Source: Priapulus caudatus
Taxonomy: Eukaryota > Priapulida > Priapulimorpha > Priapulimorphida > Priapulidae
Assembly (NCBI RefSeq): GCF_000485595.1
Contig: NW_014578000.1
Span: forward strand, 606 to 43,173
Reading direction: 5' to 3'
DNA: 42,568 nt
Shown here: piece after piece, positions 21,121 to 33,722 of the stretch
Layout: each line of letters begins with the position of its first letter
How positions within the stretch are numbered: the first letter of the stretch is position 1
Notes under the pieces: generated by a model
Database searches by the model: none
What the model was told of the DNA's origin: nothing
Seen by the model: only the letters and a program-made list of their open reading frames with translations
Made by a program: the position numbers and the translations under genes

Positions 21121-21885
21121 AATGGTACATGAAAAGGCCTAGGCGTCCGACGTCAGTCGCCGCTGACTGCCAAAGAATTTTCTTCGCCGTTCTCATGAGG
21201 TTCAAACTAGTCGCAGGGCGGCCGACAGCACGCGTGTGCATAGAAAATCTATATGCTTCACTTGGCTCGCAGCATCGCGCCACGATTCCCAAGTATGCCT
21301 ATTGTACATAAAAAAAGGCGCTTTGACGTCGGGATCGCCGTCGACTGCCAGATAAATTCTTCGGCCGTTCTTATACGTTAAAACTGGAGCCGGGCAGGCT
21401 GACAGCAGCGTGTGCATAATAAAATCATGATCGCCGCGGCCCCGGCCCGCGGTCGCGTCGTCGGCGGGGGCGGCCGGGCGGATCGCCTAGCCCCCCCGCG
21501 CAGCGGCCAGACTGACATCTTATCAAACTTCACCACAACGAGCGTCGTGGAGGACGGAGCTCCAGCATCGGGCTGGCAGCGTGCAGGCCTGCGAGGAGAC
21601 GAGCACGCGGCGCGGCCAGCCCCAACGCGCTCACGATTCACCAAGCTATGTAATGTATGGGCAAAAATGAGCGCCGCGACCGTCGGTCGCCGTTGACTGC
21701 CCCAAGATATATTTCTTTACGCCGGTTCTTATACGTTTCAGACTAACAGAGCCGGGCTAGGCTGACAGCCACGTGCCATGGTAAAATCGATCTACATCCT
21801 TCACTCGCTCGCAGCATCGCGCCAAGCGATTGTCCAGCTATGTCTAATGTCTGGGCGAATGCGATTATAGCCAGCAGAGCTATAT
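21121..21885. repeat. 180-bp tandem repeat array, block B downstream
   Basis: Units carry GACGTCGGTCGCCGTCGACT, then TTCTTATACGTT, then GCCGGGCAGGC and TCGCAGCATCGCGCCACGAT. They are related to the units upstream of each receptor. About four units are present, one disrupted by the GC-rich patch at 21427. Confidence 0.75.
21427..21628. other. GC-rich patch replacing part of a 180-bp unit
   Basis: Between AAAATC and ACGATTC the homologous unit in block C (about 39480-39525) has about 40 bases. Here there are about 200 bases, very GC-rich at the left end (21430-21510). No target duplication is evident. The open frames on both strands look like a by-product of GC content. Confidence 0.5.
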
Positions 21886-22995
21886 TCTGCGCAGTTTTAT
21901 ATCATCTGTCGCTGCCACGCCTGAAATGGTGTTCGCGCATGCGCAATTGATCTCCCAAACAGGGATAATATTTTGGCAAAAGATTATCATTCGTAATTGA
22001 CAAAAGAGGGGTATTCCTAAGCATAGATGTTACATGATAAAATTCCAATTAGTAAGATCTCTCTGTAAGACAATAGGAAGAACACCTGCTCCGCGCTGCG
22101 AGTATACCAAGTCATACACAATCTGGCCACGGATAATGGTGTTAAACGCAGTGGCGTAATATCTCACAAGAGGATTATATTTTGTTATGGATAACGCCAT
22201 TGTAAGATAATGGTTAGAGGGGGATATCCCCACAATAGATTTCTGTAAGTAAATTAGTATTGTTAGACCTGTGTTATAATAGGAGATACACCCTAGCCTG
22301 CAGGGTACATAAGCGACCGAACTCAGCCGCCCTCCCGTACTTTTCCAATGCCTCCTTGTCCATCGCTCGGCCCTCCTATTCTTTTTCTAGCCCTCTTAGA
22401 TTATATTTCCGCTAGCCCCCTTTCGCTCAGTCTCTCCACCCTCACTCCTCAGCAAGCTATAATTGATGCAGCTTTCTTCAGTCTGTTGCTCAGCGGCGTA
22501 AAACCTGAATTGCGCATGAAGCAATATCTCAAACGGAATATTATCTTTGCAAAAGATATGCATTTAATATGAAGAGCAGGTATTCTAGCAGTAGATTTAT
22601 GATGATAAATTCTCATCAGTAGATCTCTCTTAAGAAATAGAGAGAAAAGACCCTTGCATGTATGAGTGGCGCATGGCATATACCAGTTCATTACACCACT
22701 GGCGACGATAGTGTGTTGCGCATGCCAATATCTCACGCAGCGGAGTTATATATTGTTATGACTATGCGTATTAATATGGCCTTACGGGGGGGTATCGGCC
22801 ACAAATAGATTTTTTGTAATAAAATATTATAACGGGGGTTAGAACTGCGTTCTGTAAATCAGGAGCAAGCGCGCCGCCTTACCTGCAGGGTCAAAACACC
22901 TTCTTCCATCCGCTCGGCCATCCTTTCTAATCTTCTTTCTATAACCCCTGTCAGCTATCCTTCCTTGCCGCCTTTCTCAAGTCTCCCAACCCCCT
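21886..22995. repeat. About 540-bp tandem duplication, block B
   Basis: There are two units, each with GCGCATGCGCAA, GATTATGCATTTAATATGAA, GTAGATCTCTCTTAAGAAAT, CCTAGCCTGCAGGGT and a pyrimidine-rich end. The matching pair in block C is 39756-40835, where the period is 536 bp. Each unit has two internally similar halves. Confidence 0.7.
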
Positions 22996-23194
22996 CACTC
23001 CATCAGCAAGCTAGCCACGCCCATGCGGCACGAAGAACTAAGCCGCAAACCGTCGGTGAGTGCGCAAAGTCAGACAATCACTCCCGAGGATTCAAGCAGC
23101 AAACAGCCCGCCTCCTCCCAATTTGCTCCCTTATATCATATCTTCCAGAAATACGCGCACCGGACACGTAAAAAATGGAGGGGCAGCAGCTGTC

Positions 23195-24735
23195 TCATGC
23201 GCTGAGTTATTGTCCAGAATAAACGTGCACTCCCTGCTCACAGGGAGGGGGATGCACTGTCTCAATGGCTGAGTTATTGTCATATATACGTAGCTACCGT
23301 GTTCACCGAGGGAGGAGATGCAGCTGTCTCCATGGCTGAGTTATTGTCATAATAATGGCTACTGTTCACAGGAGGGGACGCACTGTCTTCATGGCTGAGT
23401 TATTGTCAATAATAATCGTGCTAACCTGTTCACAGCGGAGGGGATGCACTGTCGTCATGCTGGTTATTGCCAATAATAATGTGCTTACCATGCTCCACAG
23501 GAGGATGCAGCTGTCTCATGGCTGAGTGATTGGGTCATAATAACGTGCTACCTGTTCACAGGGAGGGGGAATGCAGCTGTCTCATGGCTGAGTTATTTGT
23601 CAGTAAAATAACTGTGCTAAACCTGTTCACAGGGAGGGGGACTGCACTGTCTCAATGGCTCCGAGATATGTCCAGTAATACATGTGCTAACTTGTTCACG
23701 AGGAGGGGAGCACTGTCTCATGCTGAGTTAATTGTCATCAATACGTGCCTCTACCTCTGTCACCAGGGAGGAGGATGCACTGTCTCATGGCTGAGTTATT
23801 GTCATTAATAATGATGCTACCTGTCGATCCAGGGGGGCGACTGCACGTCTCAATGGCTGAGTCTATTGTCAATAATTAAGTGTTGCACCTGTTCACAGGG
23901 AGGGGATGCAGCTGTTTCAGGCTGAGTATTGTCATTATCAAAGTGCCTACCTGTTTCACAGCGGAGGGGATGCGCGACTGTCTCATGGCTGAGTTATTGT
24001 CATAATAATGTTGCTAACCTGTTCACAGGCAGCGGGATGCCCTGATCTCCATGCTGAAGTTATTTGTCATCAATAACGTGCCTACCTGTTCACGAGGGAG
24101 GATGCACATGTCTCACTGGCTGAGTTATTGTCATAATAACGTGCTACCTGCTTCACAGGGAGGGGAATGCACTGTCTCATGTGGCTGAGTTATTGTCATA
24201 ATAATGTGCTAACCTGTTTCACAGCGGAGAGCGTATGCACTGTTCTCATGGCTGAGTTAATTGTCATATAAAGGTGCCTACCTGTTCACAGGCGAGGGGC
24301 ATGCACTGTTCTCATGGTCTGAGTTATTGTCATAATAACGTCGCTAGACCTGTTCAAGCAGGAGGGGGATGCACTGTCTCATGGCCCTGAGTTATGTCAT
24401 AATAAGCTGCTACCTGTCACAGGGAGGGGATTGCACTGTCTCATGGCTGAGTTTAATTGTCAAATAACTCTGCTACCTGATTCACAGGGAGAGGGATGGC
24501 ACTGTCTCAGTGGCTGCAATATTTGTCATACCAAGTATGGTGCTACTCTGCTTCACATGCGAAGGCGGACTGTCAACTGTCTCATGCGCTTGAGTTATTT
24601 GTCAGAATAGACGTTGCATACCTGCCTCACCAGGGAGCCGGGGATGCCAACTGGTCTCCATGGTGGCTGAGTTATTGCCATAATAACCGTGCTACCTTGT
24701 ATCAAGCGGAGGGCGATCACTGGTCTCTAGGCTCA
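23195..24735. repeat. 61-bp minisatellite, about 25 units
   Basis: The unit runs GCTGAGTTATTGTCATAATA, then ACGTGCTACCTGTTCACAGG, then GAGGGGATGCACTGTCTCAT plus G. It repeats from about 23200 to 24735, with many one-base indels but a constant order. Block C has only one unit (40971-41011). No lasting open frame runs through the array. Confidence 0.9.
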
Positions 24736-24739
24736 CTCG

Positions 24740-25555
24740 TGAGGCGTGCCAACAAGTAAGCCTCCGCACTATTTCTCGTGTACAAAAAGAGCCCGTTTTC
24801 TCCGAATTTTTCGTGGCAAATTTCGTCATTACACGCTGGCAAAATGTGCACTTAATGTTGTCAACACACGAAGATGTACTGCCGCAATAGACGCCTGAAA
24901 GGATTAAAATTTTAATCGGTTTTGTGGGAAAGAATTGGTGCAACATGCCGTGGGGGGTGTCGCTAGCTATTGGTGACCAGGCAGCCGCGTTTGAGAGTTG
25001 CCAGAGGTACCCGACAAACACATGGTGCACTTTCGCATCATAGAGCGGCAAAAGGGCTTCGAGTGAAGATTGTAACGGTTACATGTGCAGTGATTTTGCA
25101 TGAATAAAATGCATGTGGCGTGTGACTAGCCCAACTGTTTACCGTATATTTTAATTATTCTCTGCTGTGCTTCTTATTTCCAGCCTGCGCCTATATGGGC
25201 GCCCTCTCTGTGGGAAAACACCTTATATAATGGTACACCTATATAAATATGACACCCGGCGTTTGACAACGCGTGCGTAAATAATGACCTGGCCTTCCGA
25301 GTCGCGGCGCCCCAGCTGTGACATCCCCGCTCAAGCTGTGAACGCACAGATACCACCCAATCACGAAAGGCTGGCTCTGCTGGTGGTCCCCCCTATTGTA
25401 AAGCTGTTAAGTCTGCGTAGAGGTGTGAGAACCATAATACGGAATTTGTCTGTGGTAGCAACAACAAGACGTCAGGGGGGGGGCACACAAAGATAGGAAA
25501 CACGAGGGCCAAAAGCCGAGACCGCATACCTTGAGTAAAGCCTAGCGGATAATAA
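24740..25555. other. Unique stretch present only in block B, no gene seen
   Basis: This has no counterpart in block C. A minus-strand frame of 119 codons (24692-25051) and smaller ones have no recognisable domain, and part of that frame lies in the minisatellite. I see no RNA gene. Confidence 0.45.
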
Positions 25556-25905
25556 AAAAAAAAATTAAATATATAAGAATGAAAATATAATATTAATTAA
25601 GAAATTAATTATTCAACACCTATGTTCTTGCCACGCCAACTGGTTTAACGTATAGTTTCATGAGCGAGGCGCATGGAAGAATCTGTATACGCATACTAGT
25701 CGCTACACTGTGCTTGCATATAATAAATAATTATTAAAAATAATTAAGTATGTAAATAAATATTTTATAAATAATAATATATATTATACTAATAAATAAA
25801 TAAATAAATAAATAAAGTAAATAATAAATAAATAAATAAATAGAAATAAATAAATAAATAAATAAATAAATTTTAGAATAAATGAATAATAAATTGAATC
25901 ACAAA
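25556..25905. repeat. AT-rich tract with AAAT microsatellite
   Basis: (AAAT)n runs at about 25793-25872 within AT-rich sequence. Confidence 0.85.
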
Positions 25906-26639
25906 TATAATATATATCATGTGTGTGTGTGGTGCTATACTAACAACATCCGTCGTAACTACCAAACGTATCAACTCCCCGCTTACACACAAGCGCGAGC
26001 GCACACGCACGGCATCCACGGTGTAGTTTTGGAGTATTGCTTGCCAGCGTCTCTTGCGTGAATCCTTTCCCCCGCCCCACACAATGCCTCCCCTCAGCTC
26101 CTCCTCATCCTCCTCTTCCTCCTCCTCCTTCTCCTTTCTTTCTCATTCCTCCTTCTCCTGCTCCTCCCTCTCTCCTCACACAGCGCGCCCACCACTAGTT
26201 ATTGCTCGTTTCGCGCGGGCCCAGTATAATCGATGGCATACCGACCACTCACAGACTGGTGTTTCGGGCACGTCGGCAGCCCACCGGGGAGTGAACGGTG
26301 GAAAATGCGATGGGCAGGAGGTGCGCCCCCCCCCCCCGCGAAACGGATCTGCTGATCACGGCACCGAGCTATGGGCACCGTTATCAGTTGATAACCCGAC
26401 AGTCATGGCCCTGGAGTCACGTTATACTGTCCAGTCACCGTGGACGTAATACGGTATCTATATCCGAGAGTAGATGATAGGGAAATGTCCTATTATCACT
26501 TCTGATCTATTATTGATGTATAGTCATAAACCCGACTATCTGCGTAATGAGAATGATGTGTACTTCTCCATATCGAGATTGACTCTATGTACCCTGCCCC
26601 GTGTGCTGTGTATAGTCGGAATGGTCCTCTCTTGTTTTC

Positions 26640-26992
26640 GACCTTCCGCTCCTCTCAATCATCCCACGCTCTCCTTTCGGCTCTCTCCTCTCATCTCTCT
26701 CTCTCTGCTCTCTCTCTCTTCTTGCCTCTCTCTCTTTCTCCCTCTGTCTGGAAGTGTGTGCTTATACTGTTCTCGCTCAATCGCCCTCACCACAGGCACT
26801 TTGAGCATTATATTTTATTGAAACGCTCTAAGTGCCTGTGGCCCTCACCCCTTTCTCTCCCCCCTCTCTCTCCCCCTCCTCTCTCTCTTCCTAAGTCCCC
26901 GTATCTCTCGCTCTATATCGCTTAGCCCCGCTCTCTATCTCTCCCTGTCTCTATCTCGTTCTGTCTTTCTCCCCGGCTGCCTCTCCCTCTCC

Positions 26993-27048
<56 letters not shown>

Positions 27049-27110
27049 ACTCCGCTCTCTGCCTCCCGGCCTCTCTCTCTCTCTCTCTCTCTCTCGCCGT
27101 TCTCTGTGCG
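26640..27110. repeat. CT-rich microsatellite cluster
   Basis: CTCT-rich runs at about 26690-26750, 26850-26900 and 26990-27095 are broken by a 50-bp miniature element. Minus-strand Arg/Glu frames here are repeat translations. Confidence 0.85.
26791..26840. mobile_element. 50-bp miniature inverted-repeat element, hAT-like
   Basis: CACAGGCACTTTGAGC at the left and GCTCTAAGTGCCTGTG at the right are inverted repeats with a single mismatch, around an AT-rich centre. GCCCTCAC flanks it on both sides (26783-26790 and 26841-26848). An 8-bp target duplication with a CA-rich terminus is what hAT-type transposases leave. At 50 bp it is far too small to code for anything. Confidence 0.7.
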
Positions 27111-27172
27111 TCCCTGTATCATGGTGTGTTTGCCCTGCGGCTGCAATCAACCCGCCAGGTAAGGGGGCGAGC

Positions 27173-27180
27173 TATATAAG
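27173..27180 (+). promoter_or_regulatory. Possible TATA box (TATATAAG)
   Basis: TATATAAG follows the CT-rich region and precedes the leader that leads to the ATG at 28109. A possible initiator, TCACT, is at 27214, slightly farther than usual. This promoter-like region lies in the part missing from block C. Confidence 0.3.
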
Positions 27181-28108
27181 TTGTTATCGCGAAATTCCTG
27201 CGGCCCCTTTGAGTCACTGTCTGTATTCACGAAGCGAGACCTGCTCCGACGCGGCCGTTAGCCAGGCTCCGACACCGACCGCGGGAAGTTTTACCGAAGA
27301 ACCTCAACAAATTTCATGTCGACGGTCGTTTCGCTAATTAAAGGCATATATAGCGAAGAAGCAGAAATTGCATTTACTACCAAAGTTTTAACGTGTGTTT
27401 TTTTAACAAAGTATGTATTCTCTATCGGCGAATAATTCAACGTAAATGCCGTTGAAATGCACTCATCTACAATACACGACTTTGCCGCGCGCACGCTACT
27501 GTCCACTAACACTCGGTGAGATACACTCGGAGAGATACACTCGGCTGTGTGTGATCTTTTGTCAGTTTGTGCACAGTGGCAGCGAACCGACGCGCTGGGC
27601 CATAGGTTGCGAGAAGATCCGCCACCTGCGGCAGACTATTGCTGCTATTTTTTGTGCGCGGGGGGGGGGAGCGTGCTAAATGAGGCGAACCGGTCGGAAC
27701 CGGGTTGGCCGCATCCCTCACGGGTCCCACTCAGGTGGACGCCGCTGCTGGCTCTGTATACCTGGCGGACCGAACGTACTCGCAGCACACGTGAGAAATT
27801 CCACGTGAATGACCGACCGAGCAGTATGTGAGGAGGTTTGATCGACCGAGTAATATATACGTGCATTCAAGAATCTCGACGAGTCCCCCCGGGCTCTTTG
27901 GACAGCGACTCGTGTCGGGGTTGTCTATACTATATTATAATAGAGGAATACTTGTGTACACATCGTCGGAATAGCTCCAAGAATTTGAAGAAACAGCCGA
28001 ACATCGATGGACCGTGTGTACTGCTGCTGTGGCTGTGTGCTCTAACGTACGTCTCGCAGTCCGGACGGACGTTACGTGCTGTGTGAGATCTCAAGTGAGT
28101 GAATCAAC

Positions 28109-28291
28109 ATGTGGAAGCAGAGATTGGGAAGTATTCGCCGGAGCAATAGCAATGCGAAGGCGGCGGCGGCACGCGGCGTGGACTCGGCGAGTGAGACGGC
28201 GAGTCTTGCGGGATCGGAGATTTCAAACTCGAGCAGGGTCAGTCGCTTCTCGTTCACTCGCGGCTCGAGCCGAAGCTCGAAAGTGATGAAG
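28109..28291 (+). CDS. Putative first coding exon of an unknown gene
   Basis: ATG at 28109 opens 61 codons that end exactly at ATGAAG followed by GTAAGG (28292), a near-consensus splice donor in phase 0. The peptide starts MWKQRLGSIRRSNSN and is rich in Ser, Arg and Ala, with a basic Ser/Arg tail (SFTRGSSRSSKVMK). It looks like the disordered, possibly phosphorylated, N-terminus of a larger protein. The next exon is not in the window. The homologous place in block C (41788-42015) keeps both the ATG and the donor but has frameshifts. I do not recognise the family, and whether it is transcribed is unknown. Confidence 0.35.
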
Positions 28292-28337
28292 GTAAGGCAG
28301 TAGGAGAAGATGCGGATCAAGAATGCTACACTGTAGG

Positions 28338-28375
28338 GTACGTGCGTGCGTGCGTGCGTGCGCGCGCTGTGTGTG

Positions 28376-28412
<37 letters not shown>

Positions 28413-28490
28413 CACATGTGTGTGTGTGTGTGTGTGTGTGTATGCGCGCGTGCGTGTGTGTATGCGCGTGTGTGTGTGTGCATGCATGTC
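28338..28490. repeat. GT / GTGC microsatellite
   Basis: (GTGC)n is followed by (GT)n with breaks, just inside the putative intron after the exon at 28109. The same repeat follows the block C exon at 42060-42230. Confidence 0.9.
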
Positions 28491-28684
28491 ATAGTGTAGT
28501 GTGAGTCATATCTAAGTGCTAATTGGAACTTACTTGGTTCAGAAGTTGCATTACTTTGTTTGTATTCATTGGCCAGTCAATGTTCAATTCGATTGACAAC
28601 TACCAAATTAAAGATTGAATAAACCTGATACACGAGCTCTGAAGGAAAAAACATGTACACCGATCGACTCTGCAAACATGTTTT

Positions 28685-29040
28685 CAACGAGCTAGATAAT
28701 ACATGTTGCAGAGAGCTAATAAACACATTCACCAAGAGCTAATAATACACTTATCAGATGAAGCTAATAATACAGTTATCAGAGCTAATATATACATTTT
28801 CAAATACATTATCAACCGAGCTAATTAATCGCATTACACTCTAAGAGCGTATATAATACATTATCAAAATGCTAATAATACCCTTATCAAGAAGCTAATA
28901 ATCACATTATCAAAGGAGCTAACAATAACCTTATCAAATGAGCTAGATATACATTATCAAGAGCTAATAATACATTATCAAGAGCTAATAATACATTATC
29001 AAGAGCTAATAATACATTATCAAGAGCTAATAATGACATC
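28685..29040. repeat. 21-bp minisatellite GAGCTAATAATACATTATCAA
   Basis: About 16 units are present. The first are irregular, and the last (28950-29035) are nearly perfect. The same array occurs in block C from 42420 to the window end. Confidence 0.9.
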
Positions 29041-30180
29041 GTATCATTACCATTGAACATTATTATACCGATACCTATTATTAATATTACTATCTGGATT
29101 AGCTATTGATAGTTGTACTATCGAGCATGTGTTGTATATTAACTCCGACGTGCGTAGGCCTACGTATAGGTATCGACTCATGTCTGTAAACGTGAACACG
29201 GGTCAGGGCATTGTATACGACCCACGCCCACTTAAAAAATTCGACGACGACAAAAAAACAGGGTATCATACGAAGAGCGTACGCCAAAACACGCGTGCAC
29301 AACTGCAAAACAATTGCGCCCGAAAAAAGCTTTCCCGTTTGTCCTATATTCAGTGAAGAGCGTCGTATTTTTGCGTTTAAGCCATGCGTACGCCGCCATG
29401 CAACACAAGCGACAGGGTGCCGTGGGGTATATATGCATATATTGTCGCCCTACGGCGCAGTACACTCAAACAACACACATACGGCGCAACAACACTCAGG
29501 TACCGCGGCGAAACGAAGGAACTCCATAACAATCCGGAATCTTCGCCTGCGTCCTGTTTTTCTTTGTCTTGTGAGAGGTACGCGCCGCAAACAGGCACAC
29601 ACGCGGCAAGCATTCTGACGATGCCTCCATAATAACAACCCCTGCCTATAGTAATATACGGATGTGTGCGTGAAAAAGTCGCACTGTTAGGCTCATTCTT
29701 TACAGCCTGTGTCGTGGATGCGACTTCACCGTTCCATCCGCTGGAATCGGGAGGCGTGCGCGAAGCTTGGATGCATATAATCCGTGTCTGGCAGCGGGAT
29801 CGTGAAGCAGGCATTAAGCGGGTAATTTATTTGAAGGCCGTGGCAAGGGTACGCTAAGTCTTTATGCGTTTTAAATCCTACAAATAACAACTAAAACAGT
29901 AACATTATGGGCTACAGTGCCTCCGCACGAGCTGCTGCTATGATGCGATATCAAGTTTGCGAACGGATATTATTACTGTGGTACAAGGTACGATAGTTTA
30001 TCTTTCTAGAAAATCAATGCAATAATTAATACGACATTGGGAGTGCATGAAAGTCAATTTGAATTAAAAACAAAGCACTTTGTTTTCCTTGACTCTCTGA
30101 TAGCTTTCATTAGCCCGCAGCTATATACTCGCATATTCGTCTACTACCGTTTCGTCTAATCTCAAGAATGGATTAAGAGG
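29041..30180. other. Unique sequence, no gene supported
   Basis: Overlapping open frames of 135 to 145 codons exist on both strands (29211-29618 plus, 29377-29814 minus), but they have no recognisable motif and conflict with each other. No repeat or RNA gene is seen. Confidence 0.45.
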
Positions 30181-30205
30181 NNNNNNNNNNNNNNNNNNNN
30201 NNNNN
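30181..30205. other. Assembly gap (25 N)
   Basis: This is a run of 25 Ns directly before the A/T tract. Its true size is unknown. Confidence 0.95.
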
Positions 30206-33200
30206 AAATATAATTTATTATAAATATTTATCAAATTAATTAAAATTTAATATATATATATAAATATATTATTTATATAATAATAATAATATTTAATATA
30301 ATAATAATTAATTTAATATATTATATTAATTTAATATATATATTTATAATAATAATATTTAAAATATTATATAAAATAATTTTTTTAAAATTTATATATA
30401 AATTTATATTAATTATTAATAATTTTTATATAATTAAAATAATTATATAAAAATTAAATATATAATAATATATATATTAAATTTTATATATAAATAATAT
30501 ATTAATATTTTAATATATTTATAAAATTATTTATAAAATAAATATATATATAATTATAAATTATTAATATGTAATTTAATATATATAATAAAATGTAATA
30601 TATTGTATTAAATATTAATTTAAATTATGAATTATAATTATAAATATATTAATTAAATAATTATAAAAATTATATTATTAATAATATTTTAAATATATAT
30701 ATATAAAAATATATTAATATATATATAATTAATATATAATATAAATAGTTTAATATATAAAATAATTATTAATGAATATATATATTAATATATATATTTA
30801 ATAATAATATATTATTTATTTATTATAAATATATATTATTTATTATAATATTTAATAATTAATAAATATATATATTTATAAATTAAATTTTAAAATAATG
30901 TAATTATTATATATTATTTTTATTATTATATATAAAAATTAATATATAATTATATATAATTTAAAATATATATAAATGATTTATAAATAATTAATAAATT
31001 ATTTTTTTATTATATAATAAAAATAATTATTATATAATATTATAAATAATATTAATATTAAAATTTATATATATAATATTTAATAAAATTAAACAATAAT
31101 AAAATATTATATTAATATATAAATATTATAAAATATTTATATATTTATTAATTAATATATGTAATATTTAAAAAATTAATTTATTTTAATTTTAATAAAT
31201 ATTAATTTATTTTATATTTAATAATATTTATAATATTATATATAATATTAATAAAATTATAAAAATTTTTATTAATAATATATATATTAATATATAAATT
31301 AAATATATATAATAAATTATTATATAATATTTATAATAATATATAATTATAATTTATAATATTAAAATTATATATATATATTAATTAATATTAAAATTTA
31401 TATTTAATATTTAAATTATTATTTAAAAAAATATATTATAATTATATTAAAAAATATTACAATTAATATTATATAATTTATAATTAATTCATTAAATATA
31501 AATATATTATTATAATATATATATAATAAATTTATTATATTATTTTAATAATATATTAAATAATATATATTAATCTTATTTAAATTTTAATTTAATATAT
31601 ATAAATATAATTAAAATTATAGTATATTTATAATAATAAAATAATATTATATATATTTTAATAATATTTATATAAATAAATTAATAATATATTATATATA
31701 AAATAAATAATAAGTATATAATATAATATAATATATTATTATTTTTTATAGAAAATAAATATTTATTATATTATTAAAATTTTTATATAAATATTAATTT
31801 ATTAAAAATATTATATAAATTTATAATTAATATATAATTATATATAATATAAATTATAATATTATTATTTATTTATTATTTTAATAAATAATAAATTTTA
31901 TTATATTTTTAAATATTAATATAATAATAAATATTATATTTATTATATTTTAAAATATTAAATATATAATATTATAATTATTATATTATATTAATATTAT
32001 TAATATATATTAATAATTTAAATTAAAATAAATATTTATAATTATATATATTAATGTAATTTAATTTATTAATATAGTAATTATATATATTAAATATTTT
32101 ATATATATTATAATATATTAATTATATAATATATATAAATGAATATAAAATATTTATATAAATATATATTAAATAATAATAAATATATAATATTATTTTA
32201 AATATATTAATTATAATAAAATATATATAATATTATAATTATATATATTTATATTAATTATTATATAAATAATTAATTTTAATAAAAATTTAATAATAAT
32301 TATTAAATAAATTATTATAATATATATAAATAATTATAATATTATATAATTATAATAATTTTAATTAAAATAAAAATAATAAATATTTATTTTTATTATA
32401 TATTAATATATAAATTATAGTTATTAATTTTTATATAATATTATTTTATAATAATATATTATTTATTATATAAATAAAATTAAAATATTATTATAATATA
32501 TTAATTATTATTTAATAGATAATAATATAGTAAATTTATATATAATAAAAATTTTTAATAAAATATTATATTATTTAATTAATAAAATTAATTATAAATA
32601 TATATATATTATATAATATTTAATTAATGTTAAATATTATTATAATATAATAAATTATATAAATATAATTATATATTATTACAATATAATATTATTATTA
32701 AAATTAAATAAATAAAAATAAAATATAATATATATAAATATTATTATATTAATAATTTTATATTTAATTTATATATATTTAAATATATATATATAATTAT
32801 TGAATAATATAAATTATTAAAAATATAATTTAATATTATTATATAATATTAATTTTAAAATTTATTTTAATAAATTAATATTAATATATAAATTAATTAT
32901 AATTATATATATATAAAATTTAATAAATAATATTATATAATTATATATAATTAATTTAATAAAATTATATATATTAATAATATATAAAATATATATAAAT
33001 ATTATAAATATTAATTTATTTATTATTAATATTAATATAAAAAAATATATTTTTATATTTAAATATAATATATTAATAATATAATATTTTTAAATAATAA
33101 TAATTTTAAAAAAATAATAATAATTAAAAATTTATAATTATTATATATTAATTTTATAATAATAATTAATATTTTTATTAATTAATAAAAAAATTTAAAT

Positions 33201-33722
33201 TATATATAAATAATTATTATAATAATATTAATTATAAATATAATAAATATTTTATAAATATATATTTAAATTATATATTTTAAAATTATAAATTATTATA
33301 TATTAAATAATTATAATAATATAAAATTAGATATTTAATATAATTATATAATTAATTAATTAAAATATAATAATATATATAATATTATATTATTTTAATT
33401 ATAATTAATTAAATTTATATATAATATAAATAATAAAATAATATTAATATTAAAATTATATATATATTAATTATTATATAATATAAAATATATATTATAT
33501 TTTATCATATTTTAATTATAATAATTAATATTATATATATAAAATATTATATTATATATAAATATATAATTATAATTATAATATATAAAATAATAATAAT
33601 ATTAATTTTAATATAATATATGATTATTTAAATAATATTTATATATAATTAAATAAATATATATATATATAATATTTTATAATTAATATATATATAATAT
33701 ATTATAATAATGATTATATAAT
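30206..33722. repeat. 3.5-kb tract of nearly pure A/T
   Basis: Over about 3500 bases only a few dozen are G or C, and most of those are single. It is not a simple TA or AAT repeat: A and T runs of two to five bases alternate without a steady period. It starts at the assembly gap and ends sharply at AATAAGAGATTAGACTTG near 33722, where normal composition resumes. It could be a real AT island or a consensus artefact of poor reads. No gene can be read from it. Confidence 0.85.

Noticed and set aside
23195-24735. Possible CRISPR-like array because of regular units
   Set aside because: The whole 61-bp unit is repeated with no unique spacers, in a eukaryotic setting. It is a minisatellite.
26922-27150. 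Arg/Glu-rich minus-strand frame resembling a basic nuclear protein
   Set aside because: It is a translation of CT-rich microsatellites.
29211-29814. Overlapping frames of 135 codons (plus) and 145 codons (minus)
   Set aside because: They conflict with each other, have no motif, and lie in unique sequence without splice or promoter support.
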